From Methylobacterium radiotolerans JCM 2831 (GTDB lineage: Bacteria; Pseudomonadota; Alphaproteobacteria; Rhizobiales; Beijerinckiaceae), in assembly GCF_000019725.1 (NCBI RefSeq), contig NC_010505.1, forward strand, positions 1,116,001 through 1,180,000: a stretch of DNA of 64,000 nucleotides. Reading direction: 5' to 3'. Under the pieces are notes generated by a model. That model did not search any database, was not told where the DNA came from, and was given only the letters and a program-made list of their open reading frames with translations. Every line of letters starts with the position of its first letter. The first letter of the stretch is position 1. Both the position numbers and the translations under genes were made by a program. Of the stretch, positions 1 to 10,264 are shown piece by piece.

Positions 1-807
1 GACGTGCTCGGCCTGCACTTCTTCAGCCCGGCCAACGTCATGCGCCTCGTCGAGGTGGTCCGGGCCGAGAAGACCGCGCCGGAGGTGCTCGCCACCGCCC
101 TCGACCTGGGCAAGCGCCTCAACAAGCTTCCGGTCGCGGTGGGGGTCTGCTTCGGCTTCGTGGGCAACCGCATGCTGGAGCGTCGCAGCCGGGCCGGCGA
201 GCGCCTGCTGCTCGAGGGCGCGCTGCCCCACGAGGTCGACGCGGCGGTCACCGGCTTCGGCTTCCGGATGGGGCCCTTCGCCATGGGCGACCTCGCGGGG
301 CTCGATATCGGCTGGCGCTCGCGCAAGGATTTCGGCGGGCGGGCCCCCGTCGCCGACTCGCTCGCCGAGCAGGGCCGGTTCGGCCAGAAGACCGGCCGCG
401 GCTTCTACCTGTACCCGGACGGTGCCCGCACCGGCACGCGCGATCCCGAGGTCGAGGCGCTGATCGCGCGGGTCGCCGCCGAGCACGGCGTTGCCCGCCG
501 CAGCTTCACGGCCGACGCGATCGTCGCGCGGCTGATGTACCCGATGGTCAACGAGGGCGCGCGGATCCTGGAGGAGGGCATCGCGGCCCGGCCCGGCGAC
601 ATCGATACGATCTGGATCAACGGCTACAACTGGCCGGCCTGGCGCGGCGGCCCGATGCACTGGGCCGACACGGTGGGTCTCAAGACGATCGCCGAGGCGC
701 TGACCCGCTTCGCGGCCGAGACCGGCGACGACAGCCAGGAGCCGGCGCCGCTCCTGAAGCGCCTCGCCGCCGAGGGCGGCAGCTTCGCCGGCCTGAAGAA
801 CGCCTGA
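1..807 (+). CDS. pimF: 3-hydroxyacyl-CoA dehydrogenase / enoyl-CoA hydratase, C-terminal part (PimF/FadJ-like), 5' end outside window
   Basis: The reading frame is already open at base 1, so this is the C-terminal part (268 residues) of a larger enzyme. It opens with [18 protein letters not shown], the typical end of the NAD-binding domain of 3-hydroxyacyl-CoA dehydrogenases, and continues through the two C-terminal helical domains ([44 protein letters not shown]). The NGYGFP-like motif near the end is characteristic of bifunctional hydratase/dehydrogenase proteins. It would oxidise 3-hydroxyacyl-CoA to 3-ketoacyl-CoA, which the thiolase 14 nt downstream would cleave. The order with thiolase and two acyl-CoA dehydrogenases matches the pim (pimeloyl-CoA degradation) operon of Rhodopseudomonas; that pathway assignment is inference. 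Confidence 0.85.
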   Translation, partial: DVLGLHFFSPANVMRLVEVVRAEKTAPEVLATALDLGKRLNKLPVAVGVCFGFVGNRMLERRSRAGERLLLEGALPHEVDAAVTGFGFRMGPFAMGDLAGLDIGWRSRKDFGGRAPVADSLAEQGRFGQKTGRGFYLYPDGARTGTRDPEVEALIARVAAEHGVARRSFTADAIVARLMYPMVNEGARILEEGIAARPGDIDTIWINGYNWPAWRGGPMHWADTVGLKTIAEALTRFAAETGDDSQEPAPLLKRLAAEGGSFAGLKNA

Positions 808-821
808 GCGGGAGGGAGATC

Positions 822-2006
822 ATGACCGACGCGGTGATCGTCGCGACCGCCCGTACGCCCATCGGCAAGGCCCATCGCGGCGCCCTGAACCTCACCCGCG
901 GCGCCGACCTCGCCGCCCACGCGATCCGTGGCGCCCTGGACCGGGCGCGCCTGGAACCCGAGGCGGTCGAGGAGGTGGTGCTCGGCTGCGGCTATCCGGA
1001 GAACGCCACGGGCGGCAACGTCGCCCGCCACGCGGCCCTGGTCGCGGGGATCCCGGTCGAGTCGGCCGGCGTCACGGTCTCGCGCTTCTGCGCCTCGGGG
1101 CTGGAGGCGATCGCCAGCGCGGCCCGGCGGATCGTCCTCGACGGCGTGCCGGTGGCGGTGGCGGGCGGCGTCGAGTCGATCAGCCTCGTCCAGCCGAAGG
1201 TCCAGCGGGAGCTGACCCGCAACGCGTGGCTGGAGGCCCACCTGCCGGCGATCTACATGCCGATGATCGAGACCGCCGACATCGTGGCGGAACGCTACGG
1301 CATCTCCCGGGAGGCGCAGGACCAATTCGCACTGGAGAGCCAGCGCCGCACGGCCGAGGCCCAGGCGCGCGGCCTCTTCGACGACGAGATCGTCCCGATG
1401 AGCGCCGTGATGGCGGTGACCGACAAGGCCACCGGCGAGACCCGGGAGGTCGAGACCCGGCTCGCCAAGGACGAGGGTAACCGGCCGGACACCACCCTCG
1501 AAGGGCTCGCGAAGCTCAAACCCGTGCGCGGGGAGGGGGCCTTCATCACGGCGGGCAATGCCAGCCAGCTCTCGGACGGAGCCTCGGCCAGCGTGCTGAT
1601 GTCGGCCGACGAGGCGGCGCGGCGGGGCCTGACGCCGCTCGGCACCTTCCGGGGCTTCGCCTCGGCGGGCTGCGGCCCGGACGAGATGGGCATCGGCCCG
1701 GTCTTCGCGGTGCCGCGGCTCCTGGAGCGGCAGGGCCTGCGCGTCTCCGACATCGACCTGTGGGAGCTGAACGAGGCCTTCGCGTCCCAGTCGGTCTACT
1801 GCCGCGACAGGCTCGGGATCGACCCTTCGAGGGTCAACGTCAACGGCGGCGCCATCGCGGTCGGCCACCCGTTCGGCATGTCGGGGGCCCGACTCGTGGG
1901 CCACGCGCTGCTGGAGGGCCGCCGCCGCGGCGCGCGCTACGCCGTGGTGACCATGTGCGTCGCCGGCGGCCAGGGCTGCGCCGGCCTGTTCGAGATCGGA
2001 GGCTGA
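822..2006 (+). CDS. pimB: acetyl-CoA acyltransferase (thiolase), PimB-like
   Basis: A 394-residue thiolase, the usual length. The catalytic residues are all visible: nucleophilic Cys90 in [11 protein letters not shown], His349 in [10 protein letters not shown] and Cys379 in [10 protein letters not shown], spaced as in well-studied biosynthetic and degradative thiolases. It cleaves 3-ketoacyl-CoA with CoA to give acetyl-CoA and a shortened acyl-CoA. The ATG is preceded by a strong GGGAGG ribosome binding site. It lies 14 nt after the dehydrogenase/hydratase gene and 2 nt before the next gene, so it is clearly part of one operon. The specific substrate (dicarboxylic or fatty acyl-CoA) cannot be read from the sequence. 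Confidence 0.92.
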   Translation: MTDAVIVATARTPIGKAHRGALNLTRGADLAAHAIRGALDRARLEPEAVEEVVLGCGYPENATGGNVARHAALVAGIPVESAGVTVSRFCASGLEAIASAARRIVLDGVPVAVAGGVESISLVQPKVQRELTRNAWLEAHLPAIYMPMIETADIVAERYGISREAQDQFALESQRRTAEAQARGLFDDEIVPMSAVMAVTDKATGETREVETRLAKDEGNRPDTTLEGLAKLKPVRGEGAFITAGNASQLSDGASASVLMSADEAARRGLTPLGTFRGFASAGCGPDEMGIGPVFAVPRLLERQGLRVSDIDLWELNEAFASQSVYCRDRLGIDPSRVNVNGGAIAVGHPFGMSGARLVGHALLEGRRRGARYAVVTMCVAGGQGCAGLFEIGG

Positions 2007-2008
2007 CG

Positions 2009-3205
<1,197 letters not shown>

Positions 3206-3211
3206 GCCATC

Positions 3212-3355
3212 GCCTCGTTCCAACCTCTCCCTCGTCCTGCGGGGCTGCGCGGCAGCCTCGCGAGAGGGCTCCAGGGATCGCGGCGACTCCCGGAGGCCTC
3301 CTTCGAGGCCTTCGCTGCGCTCCGGCACCTCAGGATGAGGGGATCTGGTGGGACG
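3212..3355. repeat. dispersed intergenic repeat between pimC and pimD
   Basis: The 193-nt gap inside the pim operon holds a low-complexity, palindrome-prone block with CTCATCCTGAGGTGCCGGAG on the minus strand and AGGCCTCCTTCGAGGCCTTC on the plus strand. Its minus-strand translation (PHPEVPERSEGLEGG) is one I recognise as recurring in intergenic repeats of Hyphomicrobiales genomes. It separates genes that are otherwise 2-14 nt apart, so it looks inserted into the operon. Boundaries are approximate. Confidence 0.55.
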
Positions 3356-3398
3356 GACCAGTGCCGGGCGCCCCCGACGATATCCGCGAGGGAACACC

Positions 3399-4553
3399 AT
3401 GGATTTCGACCTGAACGAGGACCAGTCGCTCCTGCGCGACAGCGTCGAGCGGCTCGCCGCCGACCTCTACCCCTCGCTGGAGAGCCGGCAGGCGCGGCTC
3501 AAGGCGCCCTTCGGCTTCCCCGAGGAGGGCTGGACGGCCTTCGCCGAGCTCGGCGTCGCCGGCCTGCCCTTCTCCGAGGAGGAGGGCGGCCTCGGCGGCG
3601 GCCCGGTCGAGACCATGCTGGTCATGGAGGCGGTCGGCCGCAACCTCGTGGTCGAACCCCTGCTCGCGAGCCTCGTGCTGGGCTCGACGGCCCTCCGGCT
3701 CGGCGGCAGCGCCGCGCAGAAGGCGCGCCTCGTCCCAGGCCTCGTCGCCGGCGACCTGCGCCTGACCCTCGCCCACACCGAGCGCCAGTCCCGCTACGAC
3801 CTCGCCGACGTGGCCACCGCGGCCCGGCGCAGCGGCGACGGGTTCGTGCTGAGCGGGGCCAAGAGCGTCGTGCCCAACGCCGACGCGGCCGGCCTGATGG
3901 TGGTCTCCGCCCGCGTCTCGGGCGAGCGGCGCGATCCCCGAGGACTCGGCCTGTTCCTGGTCCCGACGGACGCCGCCGGCGTCGCCGTCGAGGCCTACCC
4001 GACCCAGGACGGCGGCCGGGCCGCGGAGGTGTCCTTCTCGGAAGTGCAGATCCCCGCCGACGCGGCGCTCGGCGATCCGGAGGACGGCCTGCCGCTCCTG
4101 GAGCGGGTGGTGGAGCACGGCATCGCGGCGCTCGCCGCCGAGGCGGTCGGCTCCATGGACGCGCTCCACAAGCTCACGGTCGAGTACCTCAAGACCCGCA
4201 AGCAGTTCGGCGTCAGCGTCGGCTCGTTCCAGGCCCTGCAGCACCGGGCCGTGGACATGCTGATCCAGCTGGAACAGGCGCGCTCGATGGCGCTCTACGC
4301 CGCCATGATGGTGGACACGCCGGACGCGCGGGCGCGGGCCGCGGCCCTGTCGGCCGTGAAGGTGCAGATCAACAAGGCCTGCCGCTACGTCGGCCAGGAG
4401 GCGGTCCAGCTCCACGGCGGCATCGGCATGACGCTCGAGTATGTCGGCGCCCACCACTTCAAGCGGCTCGCCATGATCGAGTACCAGCTCGGCGACACCG
4501 CCCACCACCTGCGCCGGATCACGCAGGACGAGAACGGCCTGCTGGCGGCCTGA
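3399..4553 (+). CDS. pimD: acyl-CoA dehydrogenase, PimD-like (small subunit)
   Basis: A 384-residue acyl-CoA dehydrogenase-fold protein starting MDFDLNEDQSLLRDSV. It has the helical N-terminal domain (ELGVAGLPFSEEEGGLGGG), a beta domain with poorly conserved flavin-contact residues compared with its neighbour, and the C-terminal part with TRKQFGVSVGSFQALQHRAVDM and AVQLHGGIGMTLEYVGAHHFKR. The more divergent middle fits a small subunit that works with the upstream PimC-like protein. The ATG was preferred over in-frame upstream starts because homology begins here. A repeat-filled spacer separates it from pimC. Confidence 0.82.
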   Translation: MDFDLNEDQSLLRDSVERLAADLYPSLESRQARLKAPFGFPEEGWTAFAELGVAGLPFSEEEGGLGGGPVETMLVMEAVGRNLVVEPLLASLVLGSTALRLGGSAAQKARLVPGLVAGDLRLTLAHTERQSRYDLADVATAARRSGDGFVLSGAKSVVPNADAAGLMVVSARVSGERRDPRGLGLFLVPTDAAGVAVEAYPTQDGGRAAEVSFSEVQIPADAALGDPEDGLPLLERVVEHGIAALAAEAVGSMDALHKLTVEYLKTRKQFGVSVGSFQALQHRAVDMLIQLEQARSMALYAAMMVDTPDARARAAALSAVKVQINKACRYVGQEAVQLHGGIGMTLEYVGAHHFKRLAMIEYQLGDTAHHLRRITQDENGLLAA

Positions 4554-4622
4554 GGACCGCGACGCGGCCTCGACGAAGGAGACTTCCGGCGCCCCGGGAC
4601 GAGGGCGCCGGGATGACCGGGA

Positions 4623-5495
4623 TCAGTTGAACAGCGAGCCGACCCCGCCCTGCACGCGGCCGAGGCCGGCCCGCGCGACGGTGTTGTTGGGGTCGATCGT
4701 CGAGGCGCGCTGGTAGTTCTCCATCGCCTCCTTGCGCTGGCCCTGCTTCTCGTAGGCGAGGCCCCGATAGGCCCAGGACGTGGCGTCCTTGGCGTTCACG
4801 TTCAGCGCGGCGTTGTAGTCTTCGATCGCCTTCGCGTACTGGTTGGTCGCGATCAGGCTCTGGCCGCGGGCCGCGTAGGGCGCGGCCACGAACGGGTCGC
4901 GGTCGATGGCGGCGTCGAAATCGGCGATCGCCTGTGTGTCCTGGCCCTGCTTCTGCTTCACGAGGCCGCGGGCGTGATAGGCCTGCGCGGATTCGGGGCT
5001 CAGGCGGATCGCGACGTTGAGGTCGTTCAGGGCCTGGTCGAGGTTGCCCTGGGCGCGCTCGACGTTGGCGCGGCCGATATAGGCCGGCCCGTAATTCGGA
5101 TCGATCCCGATCGCCTTGGAGAAGTCCTGCAGTGCCGGGCCGTCGCGGCCGATCTGGCGGTTCGCGAGGGCGCGGTTGTTGTAGGCGGAGGCGGAGTTCG
5201 GATCGAGCTGGATCGCCTTGGTGAAGTCGGCGATGGCGTCGTTGAACTGGCCGGCGCGGGCGTAGGCGGCGCCGCGGGTGTTGTAGGCCGCCGCGTCGTT
5301 CGGGTTGCGCTGCACCACCTCGGTCAGGGACGCGATGTTGACGTTCGTGGCGCCGGTCGTGTCCTTCTCCAGGACCGCGTATTGCCGCGGGCCGGCCGCG
5401 CTGCCGACGGTCTCGCAGCCCGCGAGGCCGGCGGCCGAGACCAAGGCCGCGCCGATCAGTGCCGTCTTCCGTCCCAGCCGGATGCGTACGTTCAT
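4623..5495 (-). CDS. TPR-repeat lipoprotein
   Basis: A 290-residue protein with a bacterial lipoprotein signal: basic start (MNVRIRLGRK), hydrophobic stretch and lipobox LAGC, so the mature protein starts at about Cys27. About seven tandem tetratricopeptide repeats follow (for example AAAYNTRGAAYARAGQFNDAIADFTKAI), filling almost the whole protein. It resembles NlpI/Tol-Pal-associated TPR lipoproteins and probably acts as a periplasmic protein-protein scaffold; a partner cannot be named. The start with a GGGAGAG ribosome binding site was chosen over a 102-residue upstream extension, which has no plausible signal. It lies 334 nt downstream of purK on the same strand. Confidence 0.85.
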   Translation of the reverse strand: MNVRIRLGRKTALIGAALVSAAGLAGCETVGSAAGPRQYAVLEKDTTGATNVNIASLTEVVQRNPNDAAAYNTRGAAYARAGQFNDAIADFTKAIQLDPNSASAYNNRALANRQIGRDGPALQDFSKAIGIDPNYGPAYIGRANVERAQGNLDQALNDLNVAIRLSPESAQAYHARGLVKQKQGQDTQAIADFDAAIDRDPFVAAPYAARGQSLIATNQYAKAIEDYNAALNVNAKDATSWAYRGLAYEKQGQRKEAMENYQRASTIDPNNTVARAGLGRVQGGVGSLFN

Positions 5496-5829
5496 CGCCC
5501 CACTCTCCCCGAGGCGTCGCCCGCTCCGCGCGTGCCCGCCCCGCCCCTCACAGTCCAAGAGCCCGCGCCCTGCGCCGGGCACACCCGAAGTCGGGGCACC
5601 GTCGCGCATCACGGTGAAGGCCGGCTTAAGAAGCGCCGCGTCGTGCCCCGGCCCCCGCCCGGTCCCGGCGGGACCGAGGCAGTGCGGGCGGACGCGATCG
5701 ACAGCACTCGGAACCGACCACGGTTCCGTGGAAGCGGCGGGATGTGGCGAAGGTATGGCTCGACCGTCGCGCGGGGCCGCGGACGGACCTCCGGCGGTCA
5801 TGCGGCGGCGCTTGTGTGCCTTCGAAGCC
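5496..5829. other. 334-nt non-coding spacer upstream of the TPR lipoprotein gene
   Basis: No convincing gene here; the open frames are high-GC shadows. It must hold the purK end and the promoter of the TPR gene. The only structure I see is a 7-bp inverted repeat with a 6-nt loop (CGGAACC / GGTTCCG, 5709-5728), possibly an operator. Confidence 0.4.
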
Positions 5830-6942
5830 TCAGGAACCGGTCGGGCCGGCCCCGAGGCGGGTGACGTGACCCATCTTGCGGCCGGGGCGCGCTTCGCCCT
5901 TGCCGTAGAGGTGCAGGTGGGCGCCGGGCTCGGCCAGCAGGGCGTGCCAGTCGTCGGCCTGGGCGCCGATCAGGTTGCGCATCTCGACGGGGAGGCCGCC
6001 GACCCGGCCCGGATCGCCCAGCGGCCAGCCGCAGACGGCCCGGACGTGCTGGGCGAACTGCGAGGTCAGCGCCCCCTCGCTGGTCCAGTGGCCGGAATTG
6101 TGGACCCGGGGCGCGATCTCGTTGACCACGAGCCGCTCAGCCCCGTCCTCGCGGACGAGGAACATCTCGACGGCCAGCACGCCGACGTAGTCGAGGGCGT
6201 CGGCGATCCGCCGGGCGATCTCGACGGCGGCGCGGCCCGTCTCGGCGGACACGCCGGGCGCCGGCACCCGGGTCAGCGCCAGGATGTGGTCGCGGTGTTC
6301 GTTCTCGCAGAGGTCGTAGGCCGCGAAGCTGCCGTCGCGCCCGCGCGCGCCGACCACCGAGACCTCGCGCTCGAACGGCACGAAGCCCTCCAGGATCAGC
6401 GGCGCGCCGCCGAACTCGGCGAACAGGGCGTTGCGGTCGCCCTCGGCCCGCTCGCGGAGCATGCGCTGCCCCTTGCCGTCGTAGCCGAAGCGGCGGGTCT
6501 TGAGCACGGCCGGCAGGCCGATCACCTCGATCGCCCGGTCGAGGTCGTCGGGGGTGTCCACCGCCCGGAACGGCGCCGTCGGGATGCCTAGGCCGTTGAT
6601 GAACTCCTTCTCGGAGAGGCGGTCCTGCGTGGTCGAGAGCGCCCGCGCGTTCGGGTGCAGGGCGGCGTGCCGGGCCAGCACGTCGGCGGTGGCGTGCGGG
6701 ATGTTCTCGAACTCGTAGGTCACGACGTCGACGCTGCGGGCGAAATCCGCCAGCGCCGCGGCGTCGTCGTAGGCCGCGCAGGTGGTCCGGGCGGCCACGT
6801 CGAAGGCGGGGCTGTCCGCGTCGGGCGCGTAGACATGCGCCTTGAGGCCGTAATCGGCCGCCGCGAGCGCGATCATGCGCCCGAGCTGACCCCCGCCGAC
6901 GATGCCGAGGGTGAAGCCGGGGCCGAGGATCTTGTCCGTCAC
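5830..6942 (-). CDS. purK: 5-(carboxyamino)imidazole ribonucleotide synthase
   Basis: A 370-residue ATP-grasp enzyme that carboxylates AIR to N5-CAIR in purine synthesis. It begins with the dinucleotide-type loop [17 protein letters not shown], followed by the ATP-grasp region ([62 protein letters not shown]), all strongly characteristic of PurK. The GTG start is chosen because it overlaps the purE stop in a 4-nt GTGA junction, a sign of translational coupling. The product is the substrate of PurE immediately upstream. Confidence 0.96.
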   Translation of the reverse strand: MTDKILGPGFTLGIVGGGQLGRMIALAAADYGLKAHVYAPDADSPAFDVAARTTCAAYDDAAALADFARSVDVVTYEFENIPHATADVLARHAALHPNARALSTTQDRLSEKEFINGLGIPTAPFRAVDTPDDLDRAIEVIGLPAVLKTRRFGYDGKGQRMLRERAEGDRNALFAEFGGAPLILEGFVPFEREVSVVGARGRDGSFAAYDLCENEHRDHILALTRVPAPGVSAETGRAAVEIARRIADALDYVGVLAVEMFLVREDGAERLVVNEIAPRVHNSGHWTSEGALTSQFAQHVRAVCGWPLGDPGRVGGLPVEMRNLIGAQADDWHALLAEPGAHLHLYGKGEARPGRKMGHVTRLGAGPTGS

Positions 6943-7439
6943 GCGTTCTCTTCCGTCACCGGCCGTTCGGCCACCGAGGCGCTCTGGGCCGCGCGCCACG
7001 CCTCCAGGCGCTCCGCCAGGCCCGGGTCGGTCAGCGCCAGGACCGCCGCGGCGAGCAGGGCCGCGTTGACGGCCCCGGCCCGGCCGATCGCCAGGGTCCC
7101 CACCGGGATGCCGGCCGGCATCTGGACGATGGAGAGCAGGCTGTCCTGGCCGGACAGGGCCTTCGATTCGACCGGCACGCCGAAGACCGGCAGGCGGGTC
7201 ATCGCGGCCGCCATGCCGGGCAGGTGCGCGGCGCCGCCCGCGCCCGCGATCACGACCTTGAGACCGGCCGCGACCGCGCCCTTGGCGAAGGCCACGAGCC
7301 GGTCCGGCGTGCGGTGGGCCGACACGATGCGCGCGTCGTACGGCACGCCGAGCGCGTCGAGCGTCTCGGCGGCATGACGCATGGTCGCCCAGTCGGACTG
7401 GCTGCCCATGATGATCGCGACCGGAGGAGGCGACGCCAT
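6939..7439 (-). CDS. purE: 5-(carboxyamino)imidazole ribonucleotide mutase
   Basis: A 166-residue class I PurE that converts N5-CAIR to CAIR. The signature residues are present: [10 protein letters not shown] (CAIR phosphate binding), SAHRTPDR (catalytic His region), [12 protein letters not shown] and [17 protein letters not shown]. The start [16 protein letters not shown] follows a GGAG-like stretch; an upstream in-frame ATG would add 17 unlikely residues. It forms a two-gene operon with purK, overlapping it by four bases. Confidence 0.96.
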   Translation of the reverse strand: MASPPPVAIIMGSQSDWATMRHAAETLDALGVPYDARIVSAHRTPDRLVAFAKGAVAAGLKVVIAGAGGAAHLPGMAAAMTRLPVFGVPVESKALSGQDSLLSIVQMPAGIPVGTLAIGRAGAVNAALLAAAVLALTDPGLAERLEAWRAAQSASVAERPVTEENA

Positions 7440-7517
7440 CGTTGATCCCGGCAAAAGAGGGCGCTTACAGGCGGTGCGGGCCGGCGGCAAGGCGGGGCCC
7501 GAGGGCGTCCACCGGCA

Positions 7518-7736
7518 TCAGGCGATGATGTCCGGCGTGAGCGCGTCCTCGATGTGGAAGATGCGGTCGCGCAGCGTGAGCTTGCGCTTCTTCAGGCGCT
7601 GGATCTGGAGCTGGTCCCCGGCGACGCTGCGCTCCAGCGCCTCGATGGCGCTGTCCAGATCCCGGTGCTCCTCGCGCAGCCGCGCCAGCTCGCCCAGGAG
7701 ATCCGACTGCGCACCCTCACCCGCCTCGTCCGCCAT
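7518..7736 (-). CDS. YdcH/DUF465 family protein
   Basis: A 72-residue, highly charged alpha-helical protein with two predicted helices forming a hairpin (LARLREEHRDLDSAIEALE and LQIQRLKKRKLTLRDRIFHIED). The KKRKLxLRD pattern defines the DUF465/YdcH family, whose function is unknown. An in-frame ATG 14 codons upstream is possible, but the chosen start gives the family's usual length. It is divergent from a second gene of the same family, 173 nt away. Confidence 0.8.
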   Translation of the reverse strand: MADEAGEGAQSDLLGELARLREEHRDLDSAIEALERSVAGDQLQIQRLKKRKLTLRDRIFHIEDALTPDIIA

Positions 7737-7909
7737 CGTCACCTGAGAACCCGAAGACCGTTCGTCGCCCGAGAGCATGCGTCACGCTCCGGCGCCGGAC
7801 AAGGCGGCGCGGTAAGCAATCATCAGACTTAGCAGCAGAAAACGCTTCGACAGGTCCGACATCCTGTGCCAATCTCGGTGTGTCGAAACGATGACAGGAG
7901 ATTCGACTC

Positions 7910-8092
7910 ATGTCGCTGCAGACGCATCTGAACCAACTCGCCCGGAAGCACGAAGCCCTCGAGCGCGAGATTCAGGAAGCGATCCACAGACCTTCGGCGA
8001 ACGACCTCCACATTGCCGAGCTGAAGCGACGGAAACTCCTCCTCAAGGACGAGATCAACAAGCTCCAGGCGGGCAACGACACGTTGCACTGA
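7910..8092 (+). CDS. YdcH/DUF465 family protein (second copy)
   Basis: A 60-residue protein (MSLQTHLNQLARKHEALEREI...) with the same helix-hairpin layout and LKRRKLLLKDEINKL motif as the divergent neighbour, so both belong to DUF465. A clear ACAGGAG ribosome binding site lies just upstream of the ATG. A strong intrinsic terminator follows at 8134, suggesting a monocistronic transcript. The biological role of the family is unknown. Confidence 0.85.
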   Translation: MSLQTHLNQLARKHEALEREIQEAIHRPSANDLHIAELKRRKLLLKDEINKLQAGNDTLH

Positions 8093-8133
8093 CGCCTGAC
8101 ACATCCAATCCGATAGCGAATCCGAGCTGACGA

Positions 8134-8168
8134 CCGCCGCACCGGGCGCCCCGGTGCGGCGGTTTTCT
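8134..8168 (+). terminator. intrinsic terminator after the YdcH gene
   Basis: A perfect 12-bp stem (CCGCCGCACCGG at 8134-8145 with its complement at 8151-8162), a 5-nt loop and a TTTTCT tail. This is the clearest rho-independent terminator in the window. Confidence 0.92.
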
Positions 8169-8291
8169 CATGGCGGGCCTCGCGCCGCAGCCGGACGCGG
8201 CCTTCTCGCCCGGGACCACTCCCGCGCGCCCGAGAATGGGCTACTCTGCGGGCCGCCGCCGGAGAGCGGCCCGTGAGGAAACGCCGAACCG

Positions 8292-10220
8292 ATGACGAGA
8301 GCCAGCCTGCCGGGCCGCTACCCGGAGATCTACGAATCGGCCCGCCGCGACCCCGAGGCGTTCTGGCTCGGCGCCGCGCGGGCCCTCGACTGGGCGCGGT
8401 CGCCGGAACGGGCCTTCGCGCCGGATTCCGGCCCCTACGGCCGATGGTTCCCGGACGGCACCCTGAACGCCTGCCACAACGCGGTGGACCGTCACGCCGA
8501 CGGCGCCCGGGCGGATCAGGTGGCGATCCGCTACGACTCGCCCGTCACCGGGACCAAGCGCAGCATCACCTACCGGGTCCTGCGCGACGAGGTGGCGGTG
8601 CTGGCCGCCGTGCTCGCCGATCTCGGCGTCGGCAAGGGCGACCGGGTGATCCTGTACATGCCGATGGTGCCCGAGGCCCTGTTCGGCATGCTGGCCTGCG
8701 CGCGGCTCGGCGCGGTCCACTCGGTGGTGTTCGGCGGCTTCGCCGCCAACGAGCTGGCAGTGCGGATCGAGGACGCGGCGCCGAAGGTGGTGCTCGCCGC
8801 CTCCTGCGGGATCGAGCCGAACCGCGTGGTCGCCTACAAGCCGCTCCTCGACGCGGCGATCGCGGCCTCGCGGCACAAGCCGGAGGCCTGCCTGATCCTC
8901 CAGCGCCCGCAGGGGCCCGCGACCCTCGTCGTGGGACGGGATCGCGACTGGGCCGAGACCGTCGCGGCGGCCCGGGCGGCGGGGCGGCGTGCGGACTGCG
9001 TGCCGGTCGCCGCCACCGACCCGCTCTACATCCTCTACACCTCCGGCACGACCGGGAAGCCGAAGGGCGTCGTCCGCGACACCGGCGGCTACCTCGTCGC
9101 CCTGGCTTGGTCGATGCCGAACCTCTACGGCGTCCAGCCCGGTGAGACCTACTTCTGCGCCTCCGACATCGGCTGGGTGGTGGGCCACTCCTACATCGTC
9201 TATGCGCCGCTCCTGCACGGCTGCACCACGGTGCTGTACGAGGGAAAACCCGTCGGCACGCCCGATGCCGGCGCCTTCTGGCGGGTGGTCGCCGAGTACG
9301 GGGTGGTCTGCCTGTTCACCGCGCCGACGGCGCTGCGGGCGATCAAGAAGGAGGACTCGAAGGGCGCCCGGATCGCCGCGTACGACCTCTCGGCCTTCCG
9401 CAGCCTGTTCCTGGCGGGCGAGCGCGCCGATCCCGACTCGGTCGCCTGGGCCGAGCGCGTGCTGGACCGGCCGGTCGTCGACCATTGGTGGCAGACCGAG
9501 ACCGGCTGGCCGATCGCCGGCAACCCGATGGGCCTCGGCCTCCTGCCGGTGAAGCACGGCAGCACCTGCGTGCCGATGCCGGGCTACCGGGTCGAAGTCC
9601 TGGACGAGGGCGGCAGGCCGGTTCCGGCGGGGACCATGGGCACCATCGCGATCCGCCTGCCGCTCCCGCCCGGCTGCCTCCCGACCCTGTGGGGCTCGGA
9701 CGACCGGATGCGGTCGAGCTACCTCGCCACCTTCCCGGGCTACTACGACACGTCGGATGCCGGGGTGATCGACGGGGACGGCTACATCACGGTCCTGGGA
9801 CGGACCGACGACATCATCAACGTCGCGGGCCACCGCCTGTCCACCGGCGGCATGGAGGCGGTGCTGGCGAGCCACCCGGACGTGGCGGAGTGCGCGGTCA
9901 TCGGCATCCGCGACGCGCTGAAGGGCGAGGTCCCTTGCGGGTTCGTGGTGCTCAAGGCCGGCGTCGCCCGGCCGACCGAGACGATCGAGCGGGAACTCGT
10001 CGCGAAGGTGCGGGACGAGATCGGCCCGGTAGCGGCGTTCAAGCTGGCGCTCACCGTGCCGCGGCTGCCCAAGACCCGGTCGGGCAAGATCCTGCGGGCG
10101 ACCATGAAGCGCATCGCGGACCACGAGCCCTGGACGATGCCGGCGACGATCGACGACGCGGCCGCCCTCGACGAGATCGGAGACAGTCTGAAGGACCGGG
10201 GGATCGGCGCGGCCCGGTAG
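8292..10220 (+). CDS. prpE: propionate--CoA ligase (propionyl-CoA synthetase)
   Basis: A 642-residue acyl-adenylate-forming enzyme. The ATP/AMP motif YTSGTTGKPKGVVRDTGGY lies near residue 250 and the acetylation-regulated Lys motif PKTRSGKILRATMKR near residue 598. The N-terminal ACAS domain and SCGIEPNRVVAYKPLLDAAI are typical of PrpE rather than acetyl-CoA synthetase. It activates propionate (and perhaps related short acids) with ATP and CoA; the propionyl-CoA could enter the methylmalonyl-CoA branch shared with the ethylmalonyl-CoA pathway encoded later in the window. It appears monocistronic. Confidence 0.92.
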   Translation: MTRASLPGRYPEIYESARRDPEAFWLGAARALDWARSPERAFAPDSGPYGRWFPDGTLNACHNAVDRHADGARADQVAIRYDSPVTGTKRSITYRVLRDEVAVLAAVLADLGVGKGDRVILYMPMVPEALFGMLACARLGAVHSVVFGGFAANELAVRIEDAAPKVVLAASCGIEPNRVVAYKPLLDAAIAASRHKPEACLILQRPQGPATLVVGRDRDWAETVAAARAAGRRADCVPVAATDPLYILYTSGTTGKPKGVVRDTGGYLVALAWSMPNLYGVQPGETYFCASDIGWVVGHSYIVYAPLLHGCTTVLYEGKPVGTPDAGAFWRVVAEYGVVCLFTAPTALRAIKKEDSKGARIAAYDLSAFRSLFLAGERADPDSVAWAERVLDRPVVDHWWQTETGWPIAGNPMGLGLLPVKHGSTCVPMPGYRVEVLDEGGRPVPAGTMGTIAIRLPLPPGCLPTLWGSDDRMRSSYLATFPGYYDTSDAGVIDGDGYITVLGRTDDIINVAGHRLSTGGMEAVLASHPDVAECAVIGIRDALKGEVPCGFVVLKAGVARPTETIERELVAKVRDEIGPVAAFKLALTVPRLPKTRSGKILRATMKRIADHEPWTMPATIDDAAALDEIGDSLKDRGIGAAR

Positions 10221-10236
10221 GCCGCCGGGCCGCGCC
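10206..10236. terminator. strong hairpin across the prpE stop codon (possible bidirectional terminator)
   Basis: A perfect 12-bp inverted repeat (GGCGCGGCCCGG and its complement) with a 7-nt loop; the prpE stop codon TAG lies in the loop. It sits between convergent genes. There is no T-tract, so it may be a stalling or rho-assisted element rather than a classical terminator. Confidence 0.6.
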
Positions 10237-10264
10237 GACGGAGCGTCGAGGGCTGCGGCTCGCC

